A program made the position numbers and the translations under genes. A stretch of DNA of 64,000 nucleotides from Taudactylus pleione (taxonomy: Eukaryota; Chordata; Amphibia; Anura; Myobatrachidae): positions 1,617,501 to 1,681,500 of the forward strand of contig JAUIMM010000570.1 in the NCBI GenBank assembly GCA_031769625.1, in the 5' to 3' direction. Positions 55,061 through 64,000 of this stretch are shown here, one piece after another (position 1 is the first letter of the stretch; the number at the start of each line of letters is the position of its first letter). A model generated the notes under the pieces. The model saw only the letters and a list, made by a program, of their open reading frames with translations, ran no database searches and had not been told where the DNA came from.

Positions 55061-56503
55061 CTAGCTATCCTTAAGATTAAGGAAAGCCTGTTCTGATTCC
55101 TCTGTGTGTATGACACGATCGGGCTTTGAGGAAGAGACTAATTCCTGTAAAGGCAAGGCCAAAATAAAAAAACCTGGGATCCACATTCGGCAATATCCAC
55201 ACATTCCCAAGAAGGTACGAATTTGCTGTTGATTCTGCGGCAGTGTCATGTTTTGTATGGCCTGGATTCTATCATTTGTAAGATGTCGTAACCGCTGGGT
55301 TAGGCAGTATCCCAAATATTTTACTCTGGATTGGCACGGCTGTAGTTTGTCCTTAGCCACCTTGTGTCCTGTATGTGAGAGATGAAGTAACAAAAGTTTA
55401 GTATCATTCAAACATGACATAAACGAGTCAGAAAATAGCAATAAATTGTCCACATATTGAATTAGAACAGATCCATTGGCAGGTTGAAAAGATTGTAAAC
55501 AGTCGTGCAATTCCTGGGAGAAGATACTGGGGCTGTCTATGAAACCTTGGGGTAACCGTGTCCATGTATATTGCACACCTCTGTATGTAAATGCGAGTAG
55601 GTACTGACAGTCATGGTGGAGAGGCACAGAGAAGAAAGCAGAACAGAGGTCAATGACAGTGAAATGGGTTGCATTTGGTGGGATCTGCATCAGGATGACA
55701 GCTTGATTTGGCACTACAGGGAATTGGCTCTCTACTACCTTATTAACACCTCTAAGGTCTTGCACCAGCCTATAACCCCTCCCACCACTCTTCTTTACTG
55801 GAAAGATGGGGCTGTTGGCTACACTAGCTGTACGAACTAAAATTCCCTGTTGCAATAATCGCTCAATTATTGGAAACACCCCTAATTCTACCTCCTGTTT
55901 TAATGGGTACTGAGGAATTTTTGGAGCTTGTCTACCGCTTTTTAAGTTTACCATTACAGGGCTTACGTTTGCCATTAATCCAGTGTCCTGTCCATCTTTT
56001 GTCCAAAGGGAATTTGGAATTTGGGACAACATTTCATCTACCTGTGATGGATTTTCTTTTACAACAGTAGAGTGATACATTATCCTTTGAGGAGTGTCTA
56101 ACATATCCCACACCTCGTATATCATTCTCTCTGGGATATCTAAAAATACATCATCAGGGGTGCAATATATAACACATCCCATTTTACATAACAAGTCTCT
56201 TCCCAGCAGGTTAGTAGGGGTCGCAGCAGCCAGAAGAAAAGAATGTCTGGTATGCAACGGCCCAATAGTAACCTCTGTGGACTTTGTTAAAGGATAACGT
56301 TCCACTTTACCTGTTACACCCATTGTTGATACTGTCTCGTTGGTCACCTGTAAATTAACGGGAGATTTCATCACTGACCTGGTCGCCCCTGTGTCTACAA
56401 GAAAAGGTTATTCAGTACCAGCTACATCAACCATCATGACCGGTTCTTCCCTAGTACTTCCCGTTAACCTGACTATCTGTAGACTACAGGTATGACCTGA
56501 CCC
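55061..56503 (-). pseudogene. Retroviral pol: protease and reverse transcriptase
   Basis: The frame directly follows the gag UAG. The protease active site FLVDTGATRS is visible, but a TAA (56408-56410) lies a few codons before it. From 56374 the frame is open for 437 codons: NLLGRDLLCKMG (end of protease), SPVMVNLKSGRQAP, GYRLVQDLRGVNKVV, TVIDLCSAFFSVPL with the first RT Asp, LPQGFIDSPSIF, and QYVDNLLLF. At the last site the usual YVDD reads YVDN (55445-55456), replacing a metal-binding Asp. It stops at 55061 after the RT thumb/connection, where the RNase H lesion begins. Confidence 0.9.
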
Positions 56504-58210
56504 CTAGCGTTGGCTACCATTCTCCAATAAAGCATTTACGGCCACAATTGGAGCTGATGCCTGTTGAACATTTGCTGGTCTCTGTGCATATCCCTTATGG
56601 GGATATCCAGATCTTCCCTGATTTGGAGTTCCTACTCGTTTTACTGTACAATTTCTATTTAAGTGTCCTGTTTGTTTACAATTAAAACATGTCCGTGAAT
56701 CAGGTGAAAACATGTGTTGTTGTGAGGTTTGAGCAGAGGGTAAAGGTGGTGGATATGGGTCTGGATAGGGAGGGTAAGGATATTGTGGGGGATATGAGTA
56801 TGGGACCTGTGGTTGTATTGGGTTAGCGGAATAGAGCTGTGTTTGTTGTTGTGTGGGGTTAGTGAGGGCAGGTGTAAGTGTGTGGGCAGGTGCGAGTTTG
56901 TCTGTTGGCTGTGATGTTACAGTCATTCCCTCCAGAGCTTGTATACTGACAGCCATTAGTTTTTCGCTCTTGATCTCCCTCTTTTATGAGATGTTTTTGT
57001 CATGTTCTATGGCAGACTCTATGAGGTTATCTATTGTAAGTCCCCTCCAGCCAGGCTGTGAGGTCTGAACCCGAGTCTTTAAATTCTCTTTCAGACCGTC
57101 CATGAGTACCGTAACTATCATTCCCCTGTGGTGAGTGCTATCTTTAATATCTTCTATCCCAGTGTACTGGGTGATAGCCTGCAGAGCCCGGTCGCAATAG
57201 TCTTCTGCAGTTTCACTCTCCTTTTGCTTGATTGTGAAAATTTTGTTCCAGTTAACTACTACTGGAAAATATATACCCAATTGAGTTACAATGCGGGAAA
57301 TGTTACCTTGGTTTACTTGGTCTGTTAAGGGAACGTCACCATCCAATACACAATCCGTGATAAATTTTGTCACGTCGGTATTGCGTGGCAGACAGGCCCT
57401 TAACACCACACGCCAATCTTTATTAGTTGGCTCATGAGAACTACCCAAATTTCTCAAAAATCTTTGACATTTGGCTAGTTCCTTTTTGGGATCGGGGAAA
57501 TCATTTATGATGGAATTTAGTTCTGCTCTTGTCCAAGGACAATGCATTACCACTTCCCTCGTTGGCACTACACCGTTCGCATCTGCATTTCCATTCGCAA
57601 CAGTTATCATCCGAATGGGATGCAGACCGGTAGCGTTGCTACCTCTGACCTGGTTACCTGGCTGGGGGTTTAATCTGCTGCTGCTACGTATGGTATTAAC
57701 AACTTCCTTTACGGGTGCAGAGTGTGTTAACACTTCCCTTGCTGTTACCGATGAAGATGGCGGCACCACCCGTGATTGTGGTGATGCAGCATCTATCATT
57801 TGCACAGCATGGGAAACGGCAGACATTATGACAGGCTCATCATCCACATCATAAACATTTTCTTTATGGTTGCTTAAGAGAGGGTACGAATTGCTTGTTA
57901 CATTTTTATGGGTATTTTTGGTAACTGTACTTGCACCTCCATCCACATAAGGTGGGGGAGGTGAGCGTGAACTGCTGGCAATACTCTCCACAGCGCTACC
58001 TTGCCACACGTGCGAGCCAATTTGCGGCTCGCCCGTATTGCAATTTAGCGTCGCGGATGTATTTTCTGGCAATGCGCTTGCGACGCTAGTTTGCGTCGCT
58101 TGCACATTTTTAAGCCACGCATCCCCTTCATGCTGCCACAATTTTAAATATTCACAATATTTGACCTTTTTTTCTCGGGAGCGCATCAGACTGATGACAT
58201 TCTGAGACAA
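56504..58210 (-). pseudogene. Retroviral gag with one in-frame stop
   Basis: 58210-56987 encodes matrix-like and Pro/Ser-rich segments followed by a capsid region (PWTRAELNSIINDFPDP..., QPGWRGLTIDNLIESAIEHD). A TAA at 56984-56986 interrupts. The same frame resumes with a Pro/Tyr/Gln-rich stretch containing PPYP repeats, and a single zinc knuckle CFNCKQTGHLNRNC (nucleocapsid). It ends at UAG 56504-56506, followed by GGG and in-frame pol, the readthrough arrangement known in gammaretroviruses. It is otherwise long and open, indicating limited decay. Confidence 0.88.
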
Positions 58211-58981
58211 AATCCTACGCTTTTCAATAAAGATTTAAACTGGTGAAAGACAATCAAGATACTTTCACTTACCTGTGGACGATTTAAGTCGGCGGCGCCC
58301 ACACACCTGGATAAGATTTGAAAAAGGCAACTTCCACACCCGGATAAGATTTAGTAAGGCAACTTCCACACCTATGGGAGTTTATCTGTCGGCCACTCCC
58401 ACGCACCTCTCTACAACAAAGACAACATGTACACCTGCTACTGTGTATAGAATGGTAAAGCTACTTACCTTAAGGATCATACGATACCCTTAACTTTGTC
58501 CACCAAATATTCACTGTTACACACTTTTTTCCTGCGCAGAAAAATACACGTTAACCCAGATATTGATAACAATTGAAAAAGGTAAACCTCAACGGCTTTG
58601 TTTAAACACGTGGCAGTAGATCCGGAAGTACATATACACTATTGTGCGACCAGCCGCATACACAATAATGCGACTACCACACAACTGTATAATGACTTTT
58701 TAACTGCGTACGCAAAAGTGCGTCTTTACTGTGCGCAAAACTGTGACTCAGCCGCGTACTCAATACTGCGGCACCCTTTTAAACGTTAGGTTCTATCAAC
58801 AAAGGAAAACAAACTTTTTCCTCTCTTGTCCCTGGATTCTAGTCAGCTTCCTTTGCTCACACGAACACAGATAGCGATTTTTCAGCACAAAGCGGTTACA
58901 GGAAAACCCTGTATGTGGCCACTCCACCCTTTGCTGAGATATCGCTAGCCGTATGTGCCGTGTGAGTAGGTAAGTGACTTC
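58211..58981 (-). other. Retroviral 5' leader
   Basis: It lies between the primer-binding site and gag. The region would hold the splice donor and packaging signal, but I cannot place them with confidence. No open frame of note. Confidence 0.6.
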
Positions 58982-58997
58982 ACTCGATGAGCCCCCA
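58982..58997 (-). promoter_or_regulatory. Primer-binding site, tRNA-Pro-like
   Basis: On the minus strand TGGGGGCTCATCGAGT starts two bases inside the 5' LTR edge. The first nine bases match the standard proline-tRNA PBS and later bases diverge, so tRNA-Pro is the best guess. Confidence 0.65.
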
Positions 58998-58999
58998 AC

Positions 59000-60482
59000 T
59001 GACAATATTAAAATTGAACCTCTATATACCCCTGCCTGTACCTTCTAAAATCCTGCCTATGAACCTCTAAGGATGACGCCAATTTGCGTACGCAGTCATA
59101 CAGTAAATAGAGACTCCAGACTCAGAACATGTGGTTCCGAAGCACAAAGTATTATTCAAGTAAAAGTACAGTCAGTTACACGCTATGATCTGTGTACAAT
59201 TTACCACAAAGGAATTATACAGACCCAAGTACAGTATACATACGCAGCGCCTCTGGTCCAGATGTTAGGTATCAGCAAGAAACCCCTCGTCCGTCAGCAT
59301 TCAGCAAGAAGACTAAGACCCAGTGTTTGAGCACACATGTTTATACCCCCCCAGAATAGACAGGACAATAGATAAGTTTGTTGCTGATATCATTGGTTCC
59401 CAGGGGAGAAGCATCTGTTACAGTGCATTTAACAGGCTGGTTCAAATAGACTCGCCCAGCCTCTAACAACTGGGTGTCTTTCCCTCCCATCCCCATGCTA
59501 CATCCTAACAGTTATTATACATTTTGTTGCTTGTAGTCTCTGCGGTCCATAAGTTGGGAATGCATGATGCGATCTCCACACCGATAGTACCCGAATTCTG
59601 TTGAAAGAGTATGCATCAGTACGAAACCAAACACTGCTTTCTTATCATGTACAGAACCTAAGTTATCAAATATCTTTATTTCACAGCATTTAAACTAACA
59701 ACTAACTTAAATCATATACTTTAAAACTTACTAAACCTTATGTGTGAATATGTAATGTATGAGTATTCGGGGTTTGATATAAGGACGCTAGTTAACTTGG
59801 GGCAGATGCGTGCGCATAAAGCTAATAAAACAGTGGTTTCATACAAAGTCCTATGCATTCGTTAATATGCGACTAGTTAACAGCGCAATTGTGCGTATTA
59901 ATGTGTGTATGAGAAATTATGCACTTGACACTTACTAAGTAAACACCTAGCAGTGTGGATTGCTGAGCATGATAGTTCCACATGCCCCCTATCTCAGCAG
60001 CCCCCACCTTTCCTGTGTTCAAAGGAAAAGCTCTTTTGTTCTCCCAGAGTCTTGTGTGAATGCAAATGTGTTACCACCCCAAGCGGTGAAGCTGGGGCCA
60101 TCCTGTCTGGGTGTGGGGCTAAAACCTGTTTAGGAGTCAGACAAATCCAATTGTGTAGATCAATGCCTGGATTATATTACAATTGCCACAACTATACTTG
60201 TGTGCATACAGGGATTCCCAATTTGTATGTAAAAACACTCATTGTCTATTCTATTTACTTTTACTCAGGAAGCTGTTCTTCCAGTTGCCCTTGGTAGATT
60301 ATCAAAAACATTGCCATCTGTTCTTAGCTCGTGAGTTGTAACTTAAAGTGACGCTGGTCGCCAAAATGGCGTATTGCAGATTCTTGTTTTTAAAATGGAG
60401 TCTAGCTGCCATTCGCAAGATGGCGTCTCGCACGCTTCAATTTTAAACTGGTCTTGTCTCAGCCAATTATCCAGCTTCGACA
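59000..60482 (-). repeat. 5' LTR of the endogenous retrovirus
   Basis: It is about 1483 bp and colinear with the 3' LTR, with scattered substitutions and small indels (for example an extra GCGGTGAA near 60083). Promoter and R boundaries were not determined beyond a candidate TATAAA near 59340. Confidence 0.92.
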
Positions 60483-60630
60483 CCCCCTACTCGCAGAGCC
60501 GCCGATCCATGAGAAAATGTTACCCATTCTGCCCACTCCTCTAAAAAGTGGGTAGAATGTGGGAGGAGTGTATACTTTCCCAGAGGAGCCTCCCGAGACT
60601 TCCGGGAGAGTAGTCATGTATGACAAACAC

Positions 60631-60714
60631 TACTGCAACTACTGAAACACTTAGCGCAGCCATAGGAGTAAATGGCATCACTTGTTATTTGTCAGAGAAC
60701 TATTATACTGGGAT
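60631..60714. other. Short unassigned spacer
   Basis: Nothing recognised. Confidence 0.3.
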
Positions 60715-61480
60715 GTAGTTAGCAGACCGATAGCCGGGATGCCGCCGGTCTAAATCCTGATGCTGGAAGCTTAACATGGGACTTAAGATAGTCATCGAAA
60801 TACCGACACCTATCTTAATCCCAACGTCGGAATACAGACAAGACGCCAGCCTGAACGAGGTAAGTCGGGGGTGTTTTAGCGGTTAGGGGGGGAGTGTTAG
60901 GTTTAGGTAGCATAGCGGAGATAGCGTTAGGCTGGGGGAGGTTAGGGTTAGGCACCCCTAGGGGGGGTTAGAATTAGGCACCACTGGGGGGAGGTGGTTA
61001 GGCACCAAGAGGGGAGGGTTAGATTTAGGCACTAAAGGGGAGGGTTAGGGTGCACGATGGGGAGGGTTAGGCTACAAGAAGGGAGGTTTAGGGGGAGAAG
61101 GGGGAGGGTTAGTATAGTTACCCGACCCCTGTTGGAATACCGACCATTGGGATGTCGCTGTCGCATAGCGGGGTTAGCGTTAGGTTTTTGGGGAGAGTTT
61201 AGGGTTAGGCACCCCTAGGGGTAGTTGGGTGCCACTGGAGGGTGTTAGGGTCAAGCACTAAGGGGGGAGGGTTAGGTTTAGGCACAAAGAGGGGAGACTT
61301 AGGTTTAGGCACTAACGGGGAGGGTTAGGGTGTGGAGTGGGGAGGGTTAGGCTACAAGAAGGGAGGGTTAGGGGGAGAAGGGGGAGGGTTAGTATAGTTA
61401 CCAGACCCCTGTCATGATACCTCTGTTGGTATTTTGACAGGAAGCATCCCGAGTGTCGGTATTACATACCCATTCCATTA
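60715..61480. repeat. Dispersed GGGTTAGG-rich element, copy 3
   Basis: It starts near GATGTAGTTAGCAGACCGATAG and ends near GGAAGCATCCCGAGTGTCGG. The central GGGAGGGTTAGGTTTAGGCACTAA block is present twice (about 60880-61110 and 61160-61410), so this copy has an internal duplication. It is related to 8098-8320 and 10937-11455, and non-coding. Confidence 0.55.
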
Positions 61481-61756
61481 AAACTACTTTATGACATATA
61501 GCAAATTAAGTGTATTGCTATGCAGAATAATATGCATGATCTTACTGGACAACCCCTATTTAATCCTTTGTAGTACATAGTACATAGGAGTCAATGGCAG
61601 CGCCAAAAAATTGGCGCATGCAATCATACAGCAGTAAAAATTCTTTAGTACATATTTACAAGAATTTACACTGCCTTTTTATTTTTTTGCCCTTTTCTTC
61701 TGTTAGTATATAGACCCCTTTTTCGCCATCCACTTTATCTCTCTCCAAGGCTCAGT
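61481..61756. other. Unassigned; MITE fragment at the right
   Basis: CCACTTTATCTCTCTCCAAGGC near 61730 matches the remnants at 6.05 and 34.83 kb. Nothing else was recognised. Confidence 0.35.
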
Positions 61757-62108
61757 CATGCTTGCTGACTTTCTGAGTGCTCCCTCCGGGAGCGGGCAGC
61801 CAGGTCGGCACTGCAGGGGATGAGGTGGCAGAAATAGTGGGCTGTGTGGGGGCGTGGCAGTGCAGTTGCATCATCGCAGCCCCACCCCCTGCTTAACAAT
61901 GCAGAGATTTCTGGTATTGTAAAACAGGGGGCGGGACTACGATGATGCAATACAGCACGAATCTCATTGGACCCCTCCTGTCCGACAGGTAAGTATGGGC
62001 AAGGGGCTGGCGGCCAAACCGTGAGACTTGCCCTCATCTGCGGGGGGCTGGGAGCGCCACCCAATATTTGGAAGTCTCCTGGCCATTGTGGGAGAGTCGG
62101 CAAGTACG
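61757..62108. mobile_element. hAT-type MITE (CATACTTG family), older copy
   Basis: It starts CATGCTTGCTGACTTTC and ends GAGTCGGCAAGTACG, inverted ends of the same type as 3275-3671 and 49671-60622. The TSD is not clear. It directly precedes a hairpin-chain MITE. Confidence 0.65.
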
Positions 62109-62114
62109 GACTTA

Positions 62115-62587
62115 GGGCATGATTCAGACCCGCTTGCAAGCGCACAGCGCTCGCAAGCGGGTCGATGGTCCCACACTGCGCATTCGCGAGACCCGGCCAG
62201 CGACGGGCGAAGCACCAAAACGGGGGGTGGCTGTCGATTGTGATTGACAGCTCGCCCCGTTTTGGAGGCGGGCAGGGGGGGTTGGCTGGCCAAACGGAGG
62301 CGTTCCTGAAGGAATGCCTGCTGTTTGGGGGCGGCCTCAGTAGTGGGCTTCCGGCTCTATTAGAAATGGAAACTCACTGGGGCTTGCGATGGATGAGATC
62401 CTACCACAAGAGTCACGTCGCAAGCCCGATAGCCGCGATGGTTGCGACCATCACCTGGCCGCTGGCAAAAGCTGTGGGTGGTCACCCACAGCTTAGTGAG
62501 TGGCTAGGGGGTCGACACAAAAAGAAATAATGCCGCCCTGATTCAGAGCGAGCGCTCTGAAAGAGCGTCCGGCTCTGAATCAGAGCC
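62115..62587. mobile_element. Hairpin-chain MITE, copy H4 (more diverged)
   Basis: The ends are GGGCATGATTCAG and CTGAATCAGAGCC; the flanks TTA and TGA may be a decayed 3-bp TSD. Stems follow the H1/H3 order: ACCCGCTTGCAAGCGC (about 62128-62163), AAAACGGGG/CCCCGTTTT, CCAAACGGAGGCGTTCC/GGAATGCCTGCTGTTTGG, GGGCTTGCGA/TCGCAAGCCC, a TGTGGGTGG stem and the terminal CAGAGCGAGCGCTCTG hairpin. The CGTCGTGCGCATG stem and the ACTGACATCAC palindrome are reduced or missing. Confidence 0.75.
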
Positions 62588-63070
62588 TGAGTACATAGGA
62601 GTCTAAATAAGATAAAGCACTTATACAACTCCCCAATGATCATTATCCCCCAAAAATCGACATTAGGATACTTGTGCCACACCCCTTCATGATTACCAAC
62701 ACATACACAGTTCAATGTGTTACAAATAGAGAGCGCTTGTAAATAAACATGTATAAGTGTAACGCAATACCTGTAAAAAGAAAAGGTTAGTAAAGATGTT
62801 TAAAGCCCTTTTTTAATATTTAGGGAAGTCCGTGATTGACACCAGGGTTCCAAATAAATGCCTTGCGGTGTTGTATGATATTGGAGTCAGATGTGAATAC
62901 TAGCTGTCTCTCCCTATTGCTGCCTACCTTTGGCGGCTTCCGCTCCGTCCGGCTGGTTCCCTGCAAGAGGTGGTCATCTTCTTTGTCCGTGTAAACAGCA
63001 CAATGCTGCAAAGGTGCAGTATTATGACGTCACTGTGTCTCAGATGTGTCTCAGATGTGCGCTTAAATCA
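62588..63070. other. Unassigned, probably Penelope-like 3' non-coding sequence
   Basis: No gene. The right part, next to the ACGCGTTTCAGGCTCC motif, probably belongs to the terminal repeat of the Penelope-like element on the minus strand. Confidence 0.35.
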
Positions 63071-63104
63071 ACGCGTTTCAGGCTCCTGGCCCTTTTTCAA
63101 GGAT
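63071..63104 (-). ncRNA. Decayed hammerhead-ribozyme-like motif of a Penelope-like element
   Basis: On the minus strand the sequence reads CCTTGAAAAAGGGCCAGG followed by AGCCTGAAACGCGT. The GGGCC/GGAGCC arms resemble stem II and CTGAAAC matches the conserved GAAA side. The other core strand (CUGAUGA) reads CTTGAAA, so it should be inactive. Hammerhead motifs are known in terminal repeats of Penelope-like elements; the assignment here is inference from motif and neighbour. Confidence 0.5.
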
Positions 63105-63347
63105 AGCACTCCTTTCCTGTGTGCTCCATTTTATTGAGAGATTTAATTAATTCAATTAAAAACCTAATTCTATAATTAGGTATAATTTCCTTTTTAAAAA
63201 ATAAAAATAAAGGTATTGCGTTTTAAAAGTATTGCGTTTTTTCTATTATAAAGATGGTATTGTGTTTTGAAATAATATAGATATAAATATATGATGTAAA
63301 AATGTAAAAATTTTTAATTATATGGAATTAAACTTATTAATAGGTAT
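63105..63347. other. AT-rich 3' region of the Penelope-like element
   Basis: AT-rich sequence with repeated TATTGCGTTTT and AATTAGGTATAA motifs between the GIY-YIG fragment and the hammerhead-like motif. No coding. Confidence 0.4.
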
Positions 63348-63630
63348 TTAAAGGAAAGCATTTATTTCTATATCCACATTTAAACCTGCAGGTTGCAAGG
63401 TTTGCATCCAGAAAATCCATTTTGTTTCCTTTTTTCTCAATTCTTTTGAAATATCACCTCCTCTCCAGTTAGGGAAGATTTTCTGTATGCCCATAAATGA
63501 CAGACCAGAGGGATTTCGGTCATGACAGTCCAGAAAATGTTTGGACACACTATGTGTCTGTAAGCCTTTTTTTATGTTAAAAATATGCTCGGCAATTCTT
63601 GTTTTCAATTTTCTTTTTGTCTGTCTGTGA
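63348..63630 (-). pseudogene. Penelope-like element, C-terminal GIY-YIG endonuclease part
   Basis: On the minus strand the frame reads QTKRKLKTRIAEHIFNIKKG, then SVSKHFLDCHDRNPSGLSFMGI and WRGGDISKELRKKETKWIFWMQTL, ending GLNVDIEINAFL. This matches the C-terminal half of the GIY-YIG domain that follows the reverse transcriptase in Penelope-like elements. The reverse transcriptase and GIY-YIG start are absent; upstream of about 63630 the sequence changes character. There is no ATG near the left end of this frame, so it is a 5'-truncated copy. Confidence 0.8.
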
Positions 63631-64000
63631 GGGGTGGGTGCGGTGCAATGCCTGCTGCCGTGCAGGTGTACGTCTGTTACTCACCTTGCGTCGCACCCTC
63701 TCACCTTCAGGCCGTGTGTTGACTAGACGGTCCTGGAACCTCCGAATAGAACCCGGACACGATGACCTAGGGGGAAGGAGACGAGGTGAGTACCGTCCTT
63801 CCTCACGTCGACCGACGCGCCCTACCGAACCGGGGGATAAATTCAGGTTTTAAGTGAAGATCATCATTGGCACTATTGGCCTCAGATCCCGAATTTTCAC
63901 CTATCGGTACTCACGCACCAGGTGAAGATCCGTCCTTGCACTGGGTTGCAAGATTCACCGTCCGCCCAGAAGGAAGGAGAGATAGATAGTGACAAACAAA
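63631..64000. other. Unassigned GC-richer end of window
   Basis: It includes repeated GGTGAGTACCG/CGGTACTCACGC-like motifs in inverted orientation (63786 and 63904), suggesting part of another element that continues beyond the window. No recognisable gene; the frame at 63599-63853 is not supported. Confidence 0.35.

Larger units (their letters stand above)
49872..60482 (-). mobile_element. Class I (gamma-type) endogenous retrovirus, defective
   Basis: The 10.6-kb provirus on the minus strand has LTRs at 59000-60482 (5') and 49872-51348 (3'), bounded TG...CA. CCCC adjoins both outer ends, a possible 4-bp TSD, but low complexity makes this weak. Order: tRNA-Pro-like PBS, leader, gag, protease/RT/RNase H, integrase, env, polypurine tract. 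Gag and pol share a frame separated by UAG. A single zinc knuckle in gag, the readthrough arrangement and the env layout point to a gamma/epsilon-like class I virus. Multiple lesions make it non-functional. By eye the LTRs differ at some 20-30 positions over about 1.48 kb. Confidence 0.92.
49671..60622. mobile_element. hAT-type MITE (CATACTTG family) split by a retrovirus
   Basis: The left piece 49671-49871 starts CATACTTGCCGACTTC and the right piece 60483-60622 ends GTAGTCATGTATG. The 8 bp ACAAACAC flank the pair exactly (49663-49670, 60623-60630), showing that both pieces are one element of about 340 bp. The retrovirus therefore inserted into it later. Confidence 0.85.

Noticed and set aside
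49945..59330. Identical 85-codon frames at 49945-50202 and 59073-59330
   Set aside because: They fall inside the two retroviral LTRs; identity comes from the LTR pair, not from a duplicated gene.

Overview
The window looks like repeat-packed, gene-poor vertebrate DNA, most likely from a large amphibian (anuran) genome. That assignment is an inference. It rests on the mix of elements: a Ngaro-type tyrosine-recombinase retrotransposon with an SGNH-hydrolase ORF, a Penelope-like element with a GIY-YIG domain, a class I (gamma-type) endogenous retrovirus, a CR1/L2-like LINE 3' end, several Tc1, hAT and Harbinger-like DNA elements, a probable Helitron, and long satellite arrays. I recognise no host protein-coding exon, tRNA or rRNA gene and no prokaryotic operon. 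Nearly all long open frames are either transposon genes or artefacts of tandem repeats.

Layout. 0-5.2 kb: a decayed hAT transposase on the minus strand with GC-rich minisatellites and two hAT-type MITEs. 6.2-8.1 kb: a 30-bp minisatellite. 8.5-13.2 kb: three copies of a MITE built as a chain of consecutive hairpins, a related simpler MITE and a probable Helitron. 14.0-15.3 kb: a Tc1 relic and a MITE. 16.2-20.0 kb: a CCA-rich array holding a 2.4-kb hAT-type element that itself consists of tandem arrays. 21.2-30.8 kb: hAT copies with a nearly complete 6.95-kb Ngaro retrotransposon inserted in one of them. 31-36.5 kb: small MITEs and minisatellites. 36.5-39.7 kb: a Tc1 element containing a Harbinger-like MITE, then an old LTR, then a LINE 3' end. 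40.2-49.2 kb: MITEs, a 30-bp array and a 258-bp higher-order array of telomere-like units. 49.7-60.6 kb: a 10.6-kb class I endogenous retrovirus on the minus strand, inserted inside an older MITE. 60.7-64 kb: further MITEs, a fourth hairpin-chain copy and a Penelope-like 3' end with a decayed hammerhead-like motif.

The best-preserved unit is the Ngaro element (22904-29858). Its Gag-like protein, reverse transcriptase/RNase H, tyrosine recombinase and SGNH hydrolase lie in order between split direct repeats (A1...B1-A2...B2). A1 and A2 look identical by eye, and B1 and B2 show one difference, so the insertion is recent. The retrovirus keeps gag, pol and env in order but is broken: in-frame stops in gag, protease and env, a changed RT active site, and a deletion plus frameshift in RNase H. 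Matching target-site duplications at many element ends allow the insertion order to be reconstructed at several loci.

The observation most worth following up is the hairpin-chain MITE family (8.5, 9.7, 12.7 and 62.1 kb). Each ~0.5-kb element is a run of about eight to ten adjacent stem-loops in the same order, and substitutions between copies are often matched on both arms of a stem. All similarity, identity and motif statements were read by eye from the sequence; no database search was run.
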